Positions 37,946-52,700 of a stretch of DNA of 64,000 nt are shown in pieces (positions within the stretch are counted from its first letter, which is position 1; each line of letters opens with the position of its first letter). The translations under genes and the position numbers were made by a program. Under the pieces are notes generated by a model, which was not told the origin of the DNA, did no database searches, and worked only from the letters and a program-made list of their open reading frames with translations. The stretch comes from Hetaerina americana. Its lineage: Eukaryota; Arthropoda; Insecta; Odonata; Calopterygidae. Location of the stretch: NCBI GenBank assembly GCA_022747635.1, contig JAKTNV010000005.1, positions 45,253,013 to 45,317,012 of the forward strand, given 5' to 3'.

Positions 37946-38220
37946 GCACACCACGACTGGCAGAAATGATGGTATTGGTGTTTCGATGCACGCTGTGCTT
38001 TTTTGAGTTATTTTTATTCTGATCTCTAATACATTTATTCCGGATTTATTCTACTTATTTTGGGTACTGATGCTGTACTTTAAGCAGTTATATTTCTTCC
38101 TTCATGTATGCGTTTAGTTTTAAGTAACGTCATTTTATCGCTATTGCAAGAGACTTATTTACTGAGTAGTATTTGATCCGCTACGAATTAGCACCGCTGA
38201 AGCATGAAATACCGATTATG

Positions 38221-38700
38221 CCATTATTATTATTATTATTAATGCTCTAACGTTTAAAGTAGGTTTTGGATTGGCACAGACTCAACAAGATACATTTCTT
38301 TTCTTCTCCTAACCAAACAAACCTGGCATTCGATACTCCAATAAACCCCTTCCGCCTGCTTTCTTCCTCCCTTATTCCGTCCAACACGTATATTCTCCTG
38401 CCCCCGCCTCGCTTACTTTTCACAGTCTTTAACAACTCATCGCCAGACAAAATGCTCTATATCTTTTTTTTCCTGCCTCCTAGGATTTCTCCTAATAATC
38501 CTTTCTCCTCTCTCAGCATACTCAGTATTTCCTCGTTTGTTTACCTTTCCGTCCATCACACCTTTTATATGTTTATCTATCCCCATGTCTCAAAAGCCTC
38601 CAGTCTACACCTATTGTCTTGCTTTAACAACCCGTTCAAAACCACGTCCACATCTAAGCTTTAACTAGTATTTTCTTAATTCTTTAATCAGTGACAATAT
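38221..38700 (-). pseudogene. RTE-type non-LTR retrotransposon, 3' end remnant 2
   Basis: On the minus strand, with stops and frameshifts, I read LLKQDNRCRLEAFETWG, then WTER-TNEEIL, LLKTVKSKRGGGRRIYVLDG and IREEESRRKGFIGV. These match the order of remnant 1 and of RTE-type reverse-transcriptase C-termini. The element ends in an (ATT)n run at 38221-38241, which on the coding strand is a TAA-repeat tail. That kind of 3' end is usual for this group. It is 5'-truncated and dead. Confidence 0.7.
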
Positions 38701-38859
38701 TATCAATCCCTTTTCCTTTTGAATGCGGAAAATAGGAGTAGATTGGAGAGATATACGACTTATCATGAACCTGAGCATGTCTCAGACTGCTGAAGTGATC
38801 ATTATTTTTCTGGAGACGATGTATTTAATCATCCTCCATATTTCTAAGGGAACTTAAAG

Positions 38860-39710
38860 TAATTCCGTTTATTGCGATTAAAATTTTTCTGCCTTTTTTC
38901 AGTCCAAAAAACGCTCAGAAACACTTCTTACACGTTCTTCAAAATTGCCTTCGCAGCATCCATCACTGCTTCCAATGATGAAAAACGGATCTTTCCACTG
39001 ATTGTTTTAAAATGTTGTCTTAGCGATTGGAATGGCGTTGGAAAATGTTTAGTACATCCCAATAGTCTCCACAACATTTATGTGTGCCGATACCACATGC
39101 TGATTCGCTATTCTTTTAATACCGGCATCTGAAATGATAATAAATTTACCAGCAGTGGCCTCCACTTAACGGTGTTTGTTTTTGATGATTTCCACGAAAT
39201 TTTTTTGCTCTTAGGATCAAAATCGGTGTAGCTGAGTTACATTTCCAGTGATAAACTTTGAAAGAATCTCCTTAGATTTGAATAGCAAACAATCCTTCAC
39301 GCAAAACTCCTGTTGTTGGGTTATGAGGTATCTCAGAACCTACCACTTCTTTAGCGCAATTTTTATGTCGCCAACGTGTGTGTTGTCCCTGATCAAATTT
39401 TCAACTTTTTTTAGATTTCTATTAACATTATGCGACGATCTTCTCTCACAATTTCAGCAGCGTTTTTAATGTTTTCTTCCGTCAACCCAACGACTGCAGC
39501 TCCGAATCCTTTCTTTGAAATTATCTTTCCTCTTCGAACATTTTGAACCATATTCTTTTGGTGCTCTGTGGAATAATAGACTCTCCGTAAGTCTTCTCTT
39601 GCCGATAACCATTTCTTCAGGAGAAAACAATTCAATGCTGTGTATTGATTGATATCTGTTACATTCATCGTTGAAACAGACAAACTGCACGTTTCAACAT
39701 CCTTCAAGTA
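38860..39710 (-). pseudogene. Highly decayed mariner-like transposase
   Basis: Minus-strand pieces in several frames follow the mariner order: GLTEENIKNAAEIVREDRR (end of the DNA-binding region), then KFITGNVTQLHRF with DPKSKKISWKS after a frameshift (the first catalytic block), then KIRFSSLEAVMDAAKAILK near the C-terminus. Functional mariners have TGDETW at the first block; here it is TGNVTQ, so the first catalytic Asp is lost. No intact inverted ends were found. It is much older than the other mariners in the window. Confidence 0.55.
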
Positions 39711-39859
39711 TTCCGCAGACTAAATACTGCCGTCTAGTTTGTATGACTTTTACCAAATATGCATTAAAAATTACGCTTAAAATTACACATTTCTGTACGA
39801 ACAGGAGTTTCAGAAATAACTTTGCAGCTTCCACATAAAATAACTTATTTATTTTCTAC

Positions 39860-39887
39860 TAGTTTCTCTACACTGTAGCATCTTCAG
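39860..39887 (-). ncRNA. Hammerhead-like core, left arm
   Basis: On the minus strand: CTGAAGA, stem GCTAC/GTAG around AGT, then GAAAC. The closing base of stem II is altered (GTAGA for GTAGC in the right arm), so this is the weaker of the two. Confidence 0.5.
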
Positions 39888-39922
39888 GAACGTACCTGAA
39901 GATGCTACAGGTACGTACGTTC

Positions 39923-39953
39923 CTGAAGATGCTACAGTGTAGCGAAACTAGTA
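39923..39953 (+). ncRNA. Hammerhead ribozyme core, right arm
   Basis: CTGAAGA at 39923-39929, stem II GCTAC/GTAGC with an AGT loop, GAAAC at 39944-39948, then the palindrome ACTAGT and an A at 39953 as candidate cleavage base. Three bases before the first box (TTC) can pair with GAA after the cleavage site to start stem I. All invariant core bases I know of are present. The self-complementary stem III suggests cleavage as a dimer. Confidence 0.6.
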
Positions 39954-40063
39954 GAAAATAAATAAGTTATTTTATGTGGAAGCTGCAAAGTTATTTCTGA
40001 AACTCCTGTTCGCAATGGATTTCCACAAAGTCTCGGCCTCAACCATCAGTCACATTTCTGTAC

Positions 40064-43000
40064 AGTAAATTATGCGAATAAAAACATATGATCACAATTT
40101 ATTGAGCAATTATCTTACATGTCTTTATTGGTTTTTATTTCCTTTCATTTGTACAAGGTATGGAATCTAACCATTATTCATTAAACAAGTTGAGAGAATG
40201 TTCTAAACGTGAACGTGGCCTTGGACTGAAAACCAGGATTCGTGATACCTCCATTAATAATAAAATACCTATATTAATTTTAACAGTAAAGGGCCATGGT
40301 AGTACACGAGTTACAAAATTCGTAATTCATCATGAAAAGGAAGGCAGGGTTTGAATTAGGAAAAGTCTATCATTTTCAGCAATACGTACTTAAGGAGGTG
40401 TCCAGCAGGTATAATGTACGCCACAAGGGGTGTTGATTAATTAGTTAGAGAATACCACTGAGAATACCGTAACAGCCAGAATCCCCGCAGGAAGAAGCCG
40501 CTCCCATAGAATCGTTCTTGAATGAGCGAAATAAAATGGAATGGATGTTGGATACTGTGGAATTTAAAATTCACCGTCATCACTCTGTAAGTGATGAATT
40601 ACGCCCTTTTTCATTGAAACCGTGAAATGTTCATTTTGGATTTTTACTTTTGATTAATAAAGCTGAGTACATTTCCAACTGGTTTTTATAAAAAGTGTTC
40701 AAGCATAGTTCTCAATAGATAAGCAATATTAGATGTTAAGAGTAATGCGCACATTCAAACCTTGCAAAATGTTTCCTCCCTGAAATTTCTCCCCGCATTG
40801 ACTTCTGCTTATAAGATTATATTATTTGGCATTTCTGATTGACAAACAGCATGGCCATTGAATTACTTCTAGTAAACATTTCATGGGCTGGTGGTAAGTC
40901 TGAGGTCCACCGGTATCCTTTAATAGAAATAAATACTGCCCGTCAACTACTCAATCAATTCTTCTCCACCTAATTTATTCTGGTAAGCGTTTCCGTTTTT
41001 CTTTATATTTTTGTCTAATCTAGTGGTCTTAAAGGAAGTAATTACCTCCATCCTACGTTTTTTCAGGCTGTATATTCTCAACAGCCGGATACTGGATAAA
41101 TTATTTTCCCTTTAATTGTATTTAAATGTCATTAACACCTTTTACAAACAATTAACTATTCTGCTTTTTGATTATGAAGTGACTTTTGAACTATTTCTGT
41201 CCCTTCTATTGCGAGTACATCGTCTGGAATCAACCAAAAAATGTGTACAGATTGATTTGTGTTACTCAAATGTAGTGAAATCGCCCTGTCTATCGAACCT
41301 CGTCTAATTAACGACGTTAAGTTTGCGCACGGAGCTATTTCGTGAGCCTTATCCCACTTCAGTATCGTCAAATATCACATTCAAATGATTCGACCGAAAT
41401 TTCTCATATAAATGTTTGATTCAAACCAGGGAGTTAAATCCAACCTGAGGGAGCACACATTACACATTAATAAACAAGCATATGTTTACGAGTTCTCGTG
41501 ATTCATTTAGAAAATTAATTAATGTGGCTTTTACCAAGAATTTAATATCAGATAGGGAAATGGATTTATCCTGAAGAACACTATTTTATGCATTATAAAT
41601 TCCCATCAGAAAGCTGACCTCGCAGGTGCACCGTTTATCGAGGTTGTTGGTGAAAACTTAAGAGTTAAGTTATAAAAATTGTATTTTAATATGAAATAAC
41701 TCATGAATATATTCTATTACTTCATGCGATCTTTATAATATAATTTTTGCCTAAAAGATAACGTGATCATGTCCGTACTTTATTTTTCTCATTGATTCAA
41801 TACCATTGCATCATTTGATTTTAAACACTTATTTCCTTTTGCATAGCAATACTCAGGAGGAATGCAAAAATTCATCGTTTAATTACTTTAACTTATCAAA
41901 CCAAGAGTGGCGAAATAAAAATAAAATAATCTCGAATATCACCTTTAAAAACAGAAGGATATTACTGAATCATTTTAATAAAAAGTGATTAATTATTCCA
42001 TTGAATTGTTAAAACAAAACCGCGCTTTCCGTATCAAAATTATGCTTTTGAAATCAATCCACTTGTACTTAAATTACAAAAGCTTAATTATTTCAATTGA
42101 AAGACTGATATGAAAGAATGAATGATTATTTTAGTCTAAATAACTGTATTTCTTCTTCTATTTTAAGCCGTTTCTCTATTTTAAACGGTCATTAAATTTT
42201 GCTCGTGATATTTACTACAAGTATAGTCTTAAAACCAGCCAACGTTTTTATTACTGTTATAAATGTTAGGTTTTTATTATTATTCCAACTTTTGTACAAG
42301 ATCTTCGTCGAATTTAACTTAAAATGGCCTCGTTATGGGATAAAATTATTTATTTTAATAAAACAGAGACCGATTTTTCGCTTTCCAGTAATCCTGTCTC
42401 CACACGAGAGACTTCGTGCCTTTCAAAAATTGAAGTAGCGTACCAAATAAGCCCCGCCACGGTTCCCATAAATCACGCCTTAATCCTCACATTATAATTC
42501 CAAGGCATGAATTTATTGAGCCCTTTCGTCTATTTTGTGGAGCGTCACTCGTCTGGCAGCATCGCCTCGTCATCATCGTCCCTTCATGCTTGCTTGCTCA
42601 GTCTCTCTCTCTCTCTCAAGACGAAGGCCTGACCGTCCCATTTTATTTTGAAATTTCTTCCAACATGAGGTATTGTATCTTTTTCCTCAGGCATCTTTCA
42701 TGTGATTAAAATCTTTCTATCAATTTGTCAACGTAAAATGTTAAACTAAATAGACAGAAACTTGTGCTTAAAGAATTTCTCATACACAGATAATAACACA
42801 CACAAACACACCTCTATATATGAATTTAATGGTTTGAGGCACTTCCTTGTGAAAATTTATGATCACTGAATATATAAGCTTGTTTTTTTTCACCTCTATG
42901 TATATTGGCACCTTGGTACAGCAAACACGAACGTGAGTATAGTAACTATCAAATAAACTCCTTTAAACAGCCACAAAAGATAAGCATAACGCAAACAGAA

Positions 43001-43172
43001 GTTTCTTGAATTTACGCTGTATGCATACCTGATAGTTTATAAGGAAGAGTATAAATTCTCCTGTTAATTTTGAAAATCGTAGTTGTGCATCCAAAGGAAA
43101 TTTAAATAGCTTCAGTTAGTGTTGCGTCTATTTCTCGCGTACGATATTTTTTGAAAGCAGTCTATTTAATGG

Positions 43173-43176
<4 letters not shown>
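40064..43176. other. Unassigned AT-rich DNA
   Basis: No gene or transposon signature is supported. A short CT run lies near 42603. Confidence 0.5.

Positions 43177-43245
<69 letters not shown>
43177..43245. repeat. (TA)n microsatellite
   Basis: A pure TA run that ends exactly where the PLE-type module begins. Confidence 0.95.
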
Positions 43246-46869
<3,624 letters not shown>

Positions 46870-46871
46870 TA

Positions 46872-47419
46872 CAGGGTTCGTCCGGAAAATAAGTGTACTG
46901 ACTCCTGGGCTGGGCGCGCCGCACCAGGCGCGCCCAGCACCGCTCTGACGGGCTGCGATTGGAGGGGGGTATGTTGGCAAGCGACGCTGAAAAAGGCAGT
47001 CGGCTCTGAGCTGTGGTGTAGTGAGGAGCTCTGTTAACGCGAACCTCCACGCTCGACCCACGTCACGGAACGCGATGCCGAAGCAGCGTTATTCCATCAA
47101 ATTTGCGGTAAAGCTTGGGAAATCGTCTACCGAAACTGTCGGTATGATTAACCAGGCTTACGGGGAGTCAGCCATGTCCAGAAACATGATCTTTCGGTGG
47201 CACAAGATGTTCGTGGAGGGCAGAGAAGAGGTCGACGACGAGTCTTCGAGAGGTTCCCGATGATGCCTTCGCGGGAGCGTTCCAGGAATGGGAACGCCGC
47301 TGGAACAAGTGTATCGACTCACAAGGGTCCTATTTTGAGGAATATTAGCTTAAGATATGTAAAAGTGTAATAAATATTTTTTCCTGAGCTCAGTACACTT
47401 ATTTTCCGGACGAACCCTG
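46872..47419 (+). mobile_element. mariner element, internally deleted copy 2
   Basis: 548 bp between TA duplications (46870-46871 and 47420-47421). The ends are the same as in the 24485 element (CAGGGTTCGTCCGGAAAATA). The orientation is opposite and the deletion larger. Just inside the left end is an 11-bp GC hairpin (CTGGGCGCGCC, GCACCA, GGCGCGCCCAG) that copy 1 lacks. Confidence 0.9.
47075..47348 (+). pseudogene. mariner transposase remnant, most of gene deleted
   Basis: ATG at 47075, then the first helix-turn-helix region (RYSIKFAVKLGKSSTETV to FVEGREEVDDE, about 55 residues). At about 47238 the sequence jumps to the C-terminal coding end (CTTCGAGAGGTTCCCGATGA to the TAG at 47346-47348), out of frame. 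Both DNA-binding-to-catalytic linker and catalytic core are gone. Where it overlaps copy 1 the sequence is almost identical. Confidence 0.85.
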
Positions 47420-47421
47420 TA

Positions 47422-49129
47422 TAATGTTACCTACCAAGCTTTGCATTTCTTTACAACTCTTTGCGCTGACTTATTAAATCCTCTGCTTCTCTTAATTTAT
47501 ACTTTAAATTAATTAACGTAATTCTTTAACCTAAGGATATGATATGTTTCCTTCAGTTACAATCTTCAACAAACCGCGTTACTCAGGATGATTCAAATTA
47601 GTTTACCTGTTCTTTTAACCGCACAAAGATTAATTCCATAAATAAGTTTTATGGTTTTCTTAAATCTGTTGTCTTGAGTTGATTCTTCTGATGGGAAGCC
47701 TACGTTGCCATTCATAATTTGCTTAATGTGCTATAACTCCCATTCTATGGCTAGCTGGCTAAATTGTAACTCTTTCACTTGTTCCAGCGTGTTTCTTAAG
47801 TCTTGTTCGGAGGTTATAGTTAATTATTAGTTTTTAGGGGAGGTGACCGACTGCATTTGCGCCATTAGGAATGGATGGGAAAGGAAGGGTGGAGAGAAAC
47901 CCGGCGTCGTTATTAGCCTACCCTTAAAAAATGGTTCCGCCTCCCTCCTCTGAGTCCAGACCAATTCTATATTTTTATTTGTTTACTTTTTGTGGGATTA
48001 CTCCTCTTTGCTCCTTAGGTTCTCTACAATTATAGCAATGCCATTCTCAAATCGCAGTGCGCTTATCCTTTATTCGCGTGTACGTGCATTCTACACATTT
48101 TATGGTTTAGTTGATTCCATTAATTGCCTTCTCAATTTGTCAAAATATAGATTGTTAACTGAAATAGTTTATTCTACCTCTAACAGCATGTTTTTCTTAT
48201 TCTTATGCTTCTGGTTTCATTTCTGGTCTCTTGAAAATATTTGAGCATATTTTTGTTACCTGAATGAACAAGTAAAAAAATAGAAACAGCTCAAAAATAA
48301 GCACGCGTTTGAAAATCGAAAGTAAAGCAAGATAGTTTTAAAGGGTCGTAAGAAAATCCATTCCCTAATGTATGCGTTGACGCTGTGCGATAAGCTTGCT
48401 TTCCTACTGTGCCGCTGTATATTTTTCATTTTACTCCTTTATTTTTGCTTATATAGTTATTATTCCTTTCCTTGTCACTTCTTCACTCGAATTCGGCATG
48501 CAGCGCTTGCCTGGCCCTACCTTTTTTGCCCGGCTCTCCTATCATCCTGTTTTGCATCTCCACTCAGCTGTCTCCCCGTCAAGCCACCTTCTCTTTTTAT
48601 CGACGTTCGTCCACGCGAGAGATTGTTTGCTGAGAAAACTGCGGAGCGAGATGGAGGCGAGAAATCGTAACGGATTGAACAGGGAGGCTCAGTGGTAGTT
48701 TACATAAAGGCAGCGCGTTATTTGTTAGAGTTTTAACGTTCTCAACCTTAACTGACCTCCGTATGAAAAGTGTACCTAATAAGATCATTTGTCACTGCGT
48801 TTCTTACCCCACGTGTTAGGTTCTATCGTTCTCCTCAAACATAAAGTGCGCTGCGAAAGCATTAAATTTAACTTGTGGCATAATGAGAAAACTGCGTTCG
48901 AGTTTATATATTTACCATTAATCCGAAAACAGCATTTTTTGGCCTTTGCATTGTACTTTTAATAATAATCAATGTAAGCGAGGACAGGAATAGGATATGG
49001 ATTTTGGACGTAATGAAGGAAGTAAGTATACGGAGTTGAAGAGGGGCTTATTGTAGAATAGGATGTTGGGTCGTGTTTCTTAGGAGAAAGAAAGCAATTG
49101 TCACTGTACTGTTTGGCAGCTTGCGACAA
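47422..49129. other. Unassigned DNA
   Basis: AT-rich with a pyrimidine-rich patch at 48370-48660. No gene is supported. Confidence 0.45.
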
Positions 49130-49300
49130 TTTAAAGCCTACCTTAACCGATAGATTACCTAAAATTATAATTTTAACCAGTAGACAGAACTACAAACACC
49201 CAAATCCTAAGCTGAGGCAAATCCACGTTGGCGGGAATCGAACCTGCGACCTCTGGATTGGCAGACGAGGACGTTATCCTCCGTGGCCGACAGGTTATTC
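49130..49300 (-). mobile_element. tRNA-derived SINE-like piece 1
   Basis: On the minus strand a tRNA-like head has a B-box AGGTTCGATTCCCGCC and an A-box-like GTCGGCCACGGAGG upstream. The acceptor ends do not pair and there is no clean anticodon arm, so it is not a working tRNA gene. Such heads are RNA polymerase III promoters of SINEs. The body boundary (about 49130) is a guess. Confidence 0.5.
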
Positions 49301-49314
49301 ATACATAGAATATA

Positions 49315-49770
49315 CAAGGTATGTCACAAAAGGAATAGGACTGAGTCGAGTAAAAAATAAATTATTGCCAGAATCGATACATTCACTCAGTCTTCGAAGT
49401 AGTGCGTCCACGCATCGCTGCCAACGGGTTTTCCAAGTATCGTACGCCTTCTGGAAGGCGGTGCCCGGAATGCTGCTAAGCTACGGCTAGTCATAACGTC
49501 ATACGGCATAAAGGCATACGGCTTGTCAGTTATAACGCTTCCACCGAGCGGTGGTGATGTCCTTACAGCACAGAGTAAGAAGTCGGGTGGGGCAATATTA
49601 AGGCTGTAGGGTGGCTGAGGCAGGTTTGCCACGTTGTGCCGTACCAGGTAGTCCGTTACTCACTCCTTTTCTCCGAGAGCACTCGCGGCATCAACTTCGC
49701 ACACACTTTTCTCATGCTCATTTTTTCGGTCACAAGTCGATGCACATCACTTATAGGGATGCTATATAGA
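49315..49770 (-). pseudogene. mariner fragment, third family
   Basis: The left end CAAGGTATGTCACAAAAGGA follows a TA. Minus-strand translation in broken frames gives MSMRKVCAKLMPRVLSE (end of the DNA-binding region), PPYSLNIAPPDFLLC (last catalytic block) and AFQKAYDTWKTRWQRCVDA (C-terminus). The middle is deleted, the 5' end with the other inverted repeat is missing, and stops are frequent. The adjacent SINE-like piece ends only about 15 bp away. Confidence 0.7.
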
Positions 49771-52700
49771 TAGTTTTTATACAATTTCATTGGAGATTTC
49801 CGTGCCGCTGACTAGGAAATTAAATGTTTTCCGGTGTTTTACTGATATGTGTATTAATTCCCGTGGCAATGTTTCGGAGTCAATACAACTTCCGCTTTCA
49901 GATTAGAAGTGTCTAAAATGAAAAAAAGCGCCCGCTTATACGTGTAACTCCTCAAGAAAGCCACAGTCACCTACGTATGATCAACAATCACGTACATGTC
50001 CCGTTTATTTCCAGGAACCTTTTGCGTAATCATGAAGGCGTTATCTTGCTGACCTGCTTCAGGCCGTATTTTTCAGCTCTCTTTTAATTTGTTTTTTTTT
50101 ACTTTTCCAAACATGTTTTATTAATTTGAAGAAGATGCCGTTTCCTTTTGTTAATATCATGTTTACAGTCATTGATCAGGTTAACTTCAACCAGTTTGCC
50201 TATCACTACGCTATTGAATTAGTCCATTTTTCAGTGAATGGGTAAAATATTATAAAAAAATAATTATTGGCCTTATTGGTAGTCTACCGTTAAGTTAGCT
50301 ACGGGTATTCATCCCCAAACTAAGGTTCCGCACCGTACTTATCCACGTTTGCAATTAAATAATATTTTCATCGATATCACGGCTTAACGGTAAAAATAAT
50401 GTCAGCATCGCGGAAATAAAATATAAATCATATAGAAATGACGGTATTAAGGCATAATTCAAGCGCTAGCTGTGAATTTTTTACTTAACCTATTTCTTGC
50501 TAAGCATTTTATGTAAATCAAATCATAAAATCATTATTAAATAATGATTTTGCATAAAACTTACCTATACGTAAAACGGAACCATTATTTAAGTCGGAAT
50601 TTTCAATTGTTGCCTGACTTTTGCCATAAAATCGTCTTTTTTGTGTACTCAGAAGTACTTTTTGTGTTTTTTTACATATCTGATATTCTCAATTTCCGTT
50701 CACCTCTAAATTTTGTCTATATAGTCTAAATATTCTATAGAACCTGAGCATTTCGGCCATATTCATCCTACCCATGAAGTTGATTTTTTTCCCAATTCAA
50801 CCGCTCTTCCGTATACGATATTCAATCAATATATTACGAGCAGATGGAACTGAATATTCATCCCTTCTGTTCAGTGAACCAAAACCCCGGGTAGAATGAG
50901 AATTGTAAAAATTCCTTATCGCTATGTATTGCCTCTGTTCTATTCATTTTCAAATAATAACGGGTATGAGTGAAGTAGTTTTGTTTACTAGGAATTCATC
51001 ATCCTATATACATATTCCGTTACAGACAATACATTTTTGGAAAATGGTAATTTATGGGATTTTTGAGAATTTTTATTGCTCTTTCCAATAACTTCGCAAG
51101 TTGACAAATGTGTGAAACGAAATTTTTTTTCTTAAATATTTGATCAAAACATACTCCCGATTATTCCACGCTCAAATTTTTCGCTTCAGGTGTCAGGCAA
51201 TTTGGTCTCGTTTCCTATTTCAAATTAAATCAGAAAAAGGCCGAAGGACAAAGCGTCAGATTTGCCTGTCGACATGGATTTCCATTGTTTGTTTGATTTA
51301 AAATATTTACTTTGCGACCCCTCGGCAGTCATACCCTTCGAACTTACTGGCTAAATACACTGTGACATACTCGATGCCTTTCACGTGTCATTTTCACATC
51401 GGGTCAAGCAGCGGCGTTCAATCAGGCTGTTATTCCAAAGATGAAAGGCGGAAGACATTACCCTATCATGAGCGAGTTGAGGATATGAGTAATCTAGTAT
51501 GGGTATGAGTAAGTAAGTATGTCGAAATGATGAGATGGTGTTATTTTTGCTAATGCTACGGGACCAGATTCACGACTTATGGACACTCCCTGTCTGGTCA
51601 AAGTGTTAGGTCATGTTAAGTATGAGAACAAACAACGAATTCGCAGGCAGTCCTTGGTTATAAAATTTCTCTCTGATCCTGAATATTAGAATTTCAATCA
51701 CCTGAGATTCACGTAGACGAGTTCCATCCTCAACTCACACCAAACTTCTTCATTGTGTAACTAAAATATCAACTTCCTTTTAATAGTTCACCGCTGTTAA
51801 AATTTTGTTTCATCTCTCACAGTAATTCATACACATATGTATATTCACAGTTTGTGTATGTTATACAATATAACACGGCATTACCCATCAAGAATGAAGT
51901 CCAAACAATTTATTACCATTTTTTTGTCAATGACTGGTATCTGGTGGACTGGTTCTATGCTATATTATTTCTACTTATATTTTTACGCATTGTTTATATA
52001 TTTTTGACATTGAAATCCATTAGTAATCTATTTGCTATGAGATAGCGAAATTTTAGAGTTGAACTTATTTTCAATGGTGGAGTTCGTCGATCATTTTCAC
52101 CTTTATTTGCCGATTCCTGTTTTTTTAACCACGCAAGATTACTTTTCTATTACCCGTGCGTACTATTTTAGCAATATTAAGACTTGGTGGCAGCAAATGA
52201 AAATTTAATTCAATATTAGCATGAATTTTGTTTCCAAAAATATATCTCTAAACATTATAGGTGGAAAGGCTAGGAATGAAATAACTTCTTCCACTTTTAT
52301 TGCTAGGAATACGGATTTGTGAGTGTCACTTACATCCTGTTCTTTCTTTTAGTACAATGCGACATTATGTAATATCATTCACATTGCATTTATATGATTC
52401 AGTGTAGATTAAGGAATGCCAGATACTTTTGGAGGCGAAGCAATAGTAGAGATCAATCAAGTGTTTTAGAGCAATAAAAAAATCAACTGGAATATCAGAA
52501 GTGACACACATTAGCTTGTCGATTTCAATTTAAAATATATAATGATCGATAATTTTGGCAAAATAATTGGCTGATTATTGCCTTTAATCGTTAAATTGCA
52601 ACTGGTTGCACCTAATTTTGCAAATTAACAAAGTTATTCAGACCTAATATTTTTACGAATATTACAACCGAAAACTGAAAAATGAGAATGAATTCCAACT

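Larger units (their letters stand above)
39786..40063. mobile_element. TSD-flanked inverted-repeat insertion with hammerhead cores
   Basis: CACATTTCTGTAC occurs exactly at 39786-39798 and again at 40051-40063, a 13-bp target duplication. The 252 bp between them are mostly an inverted repeat: about 90-bp arms from 39798 and up to 40012, pairing through GAACAGGAGTTTCAG, CATAAAATAACTTATTT and CTACTAGTTT. The arms meet at duplicated CTGAAGATGCTACAG units around 39880-39925. About 38 bp on the right (40013-40050) are unpaired. There is no coding frame. The unit looks like a non-autonomous retroelement spread by PLE machinery, similar in idea to animal retrozymes but arranged as an inverted pair. 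Confidence 0.7.

Noticed and set aside
49229..49293. Possible tRNA gene on the minus strand
   Set aside because: B-box is good, but the acceptor stem does not pair and the anticodon arm is not regular. A SINE head fits better.
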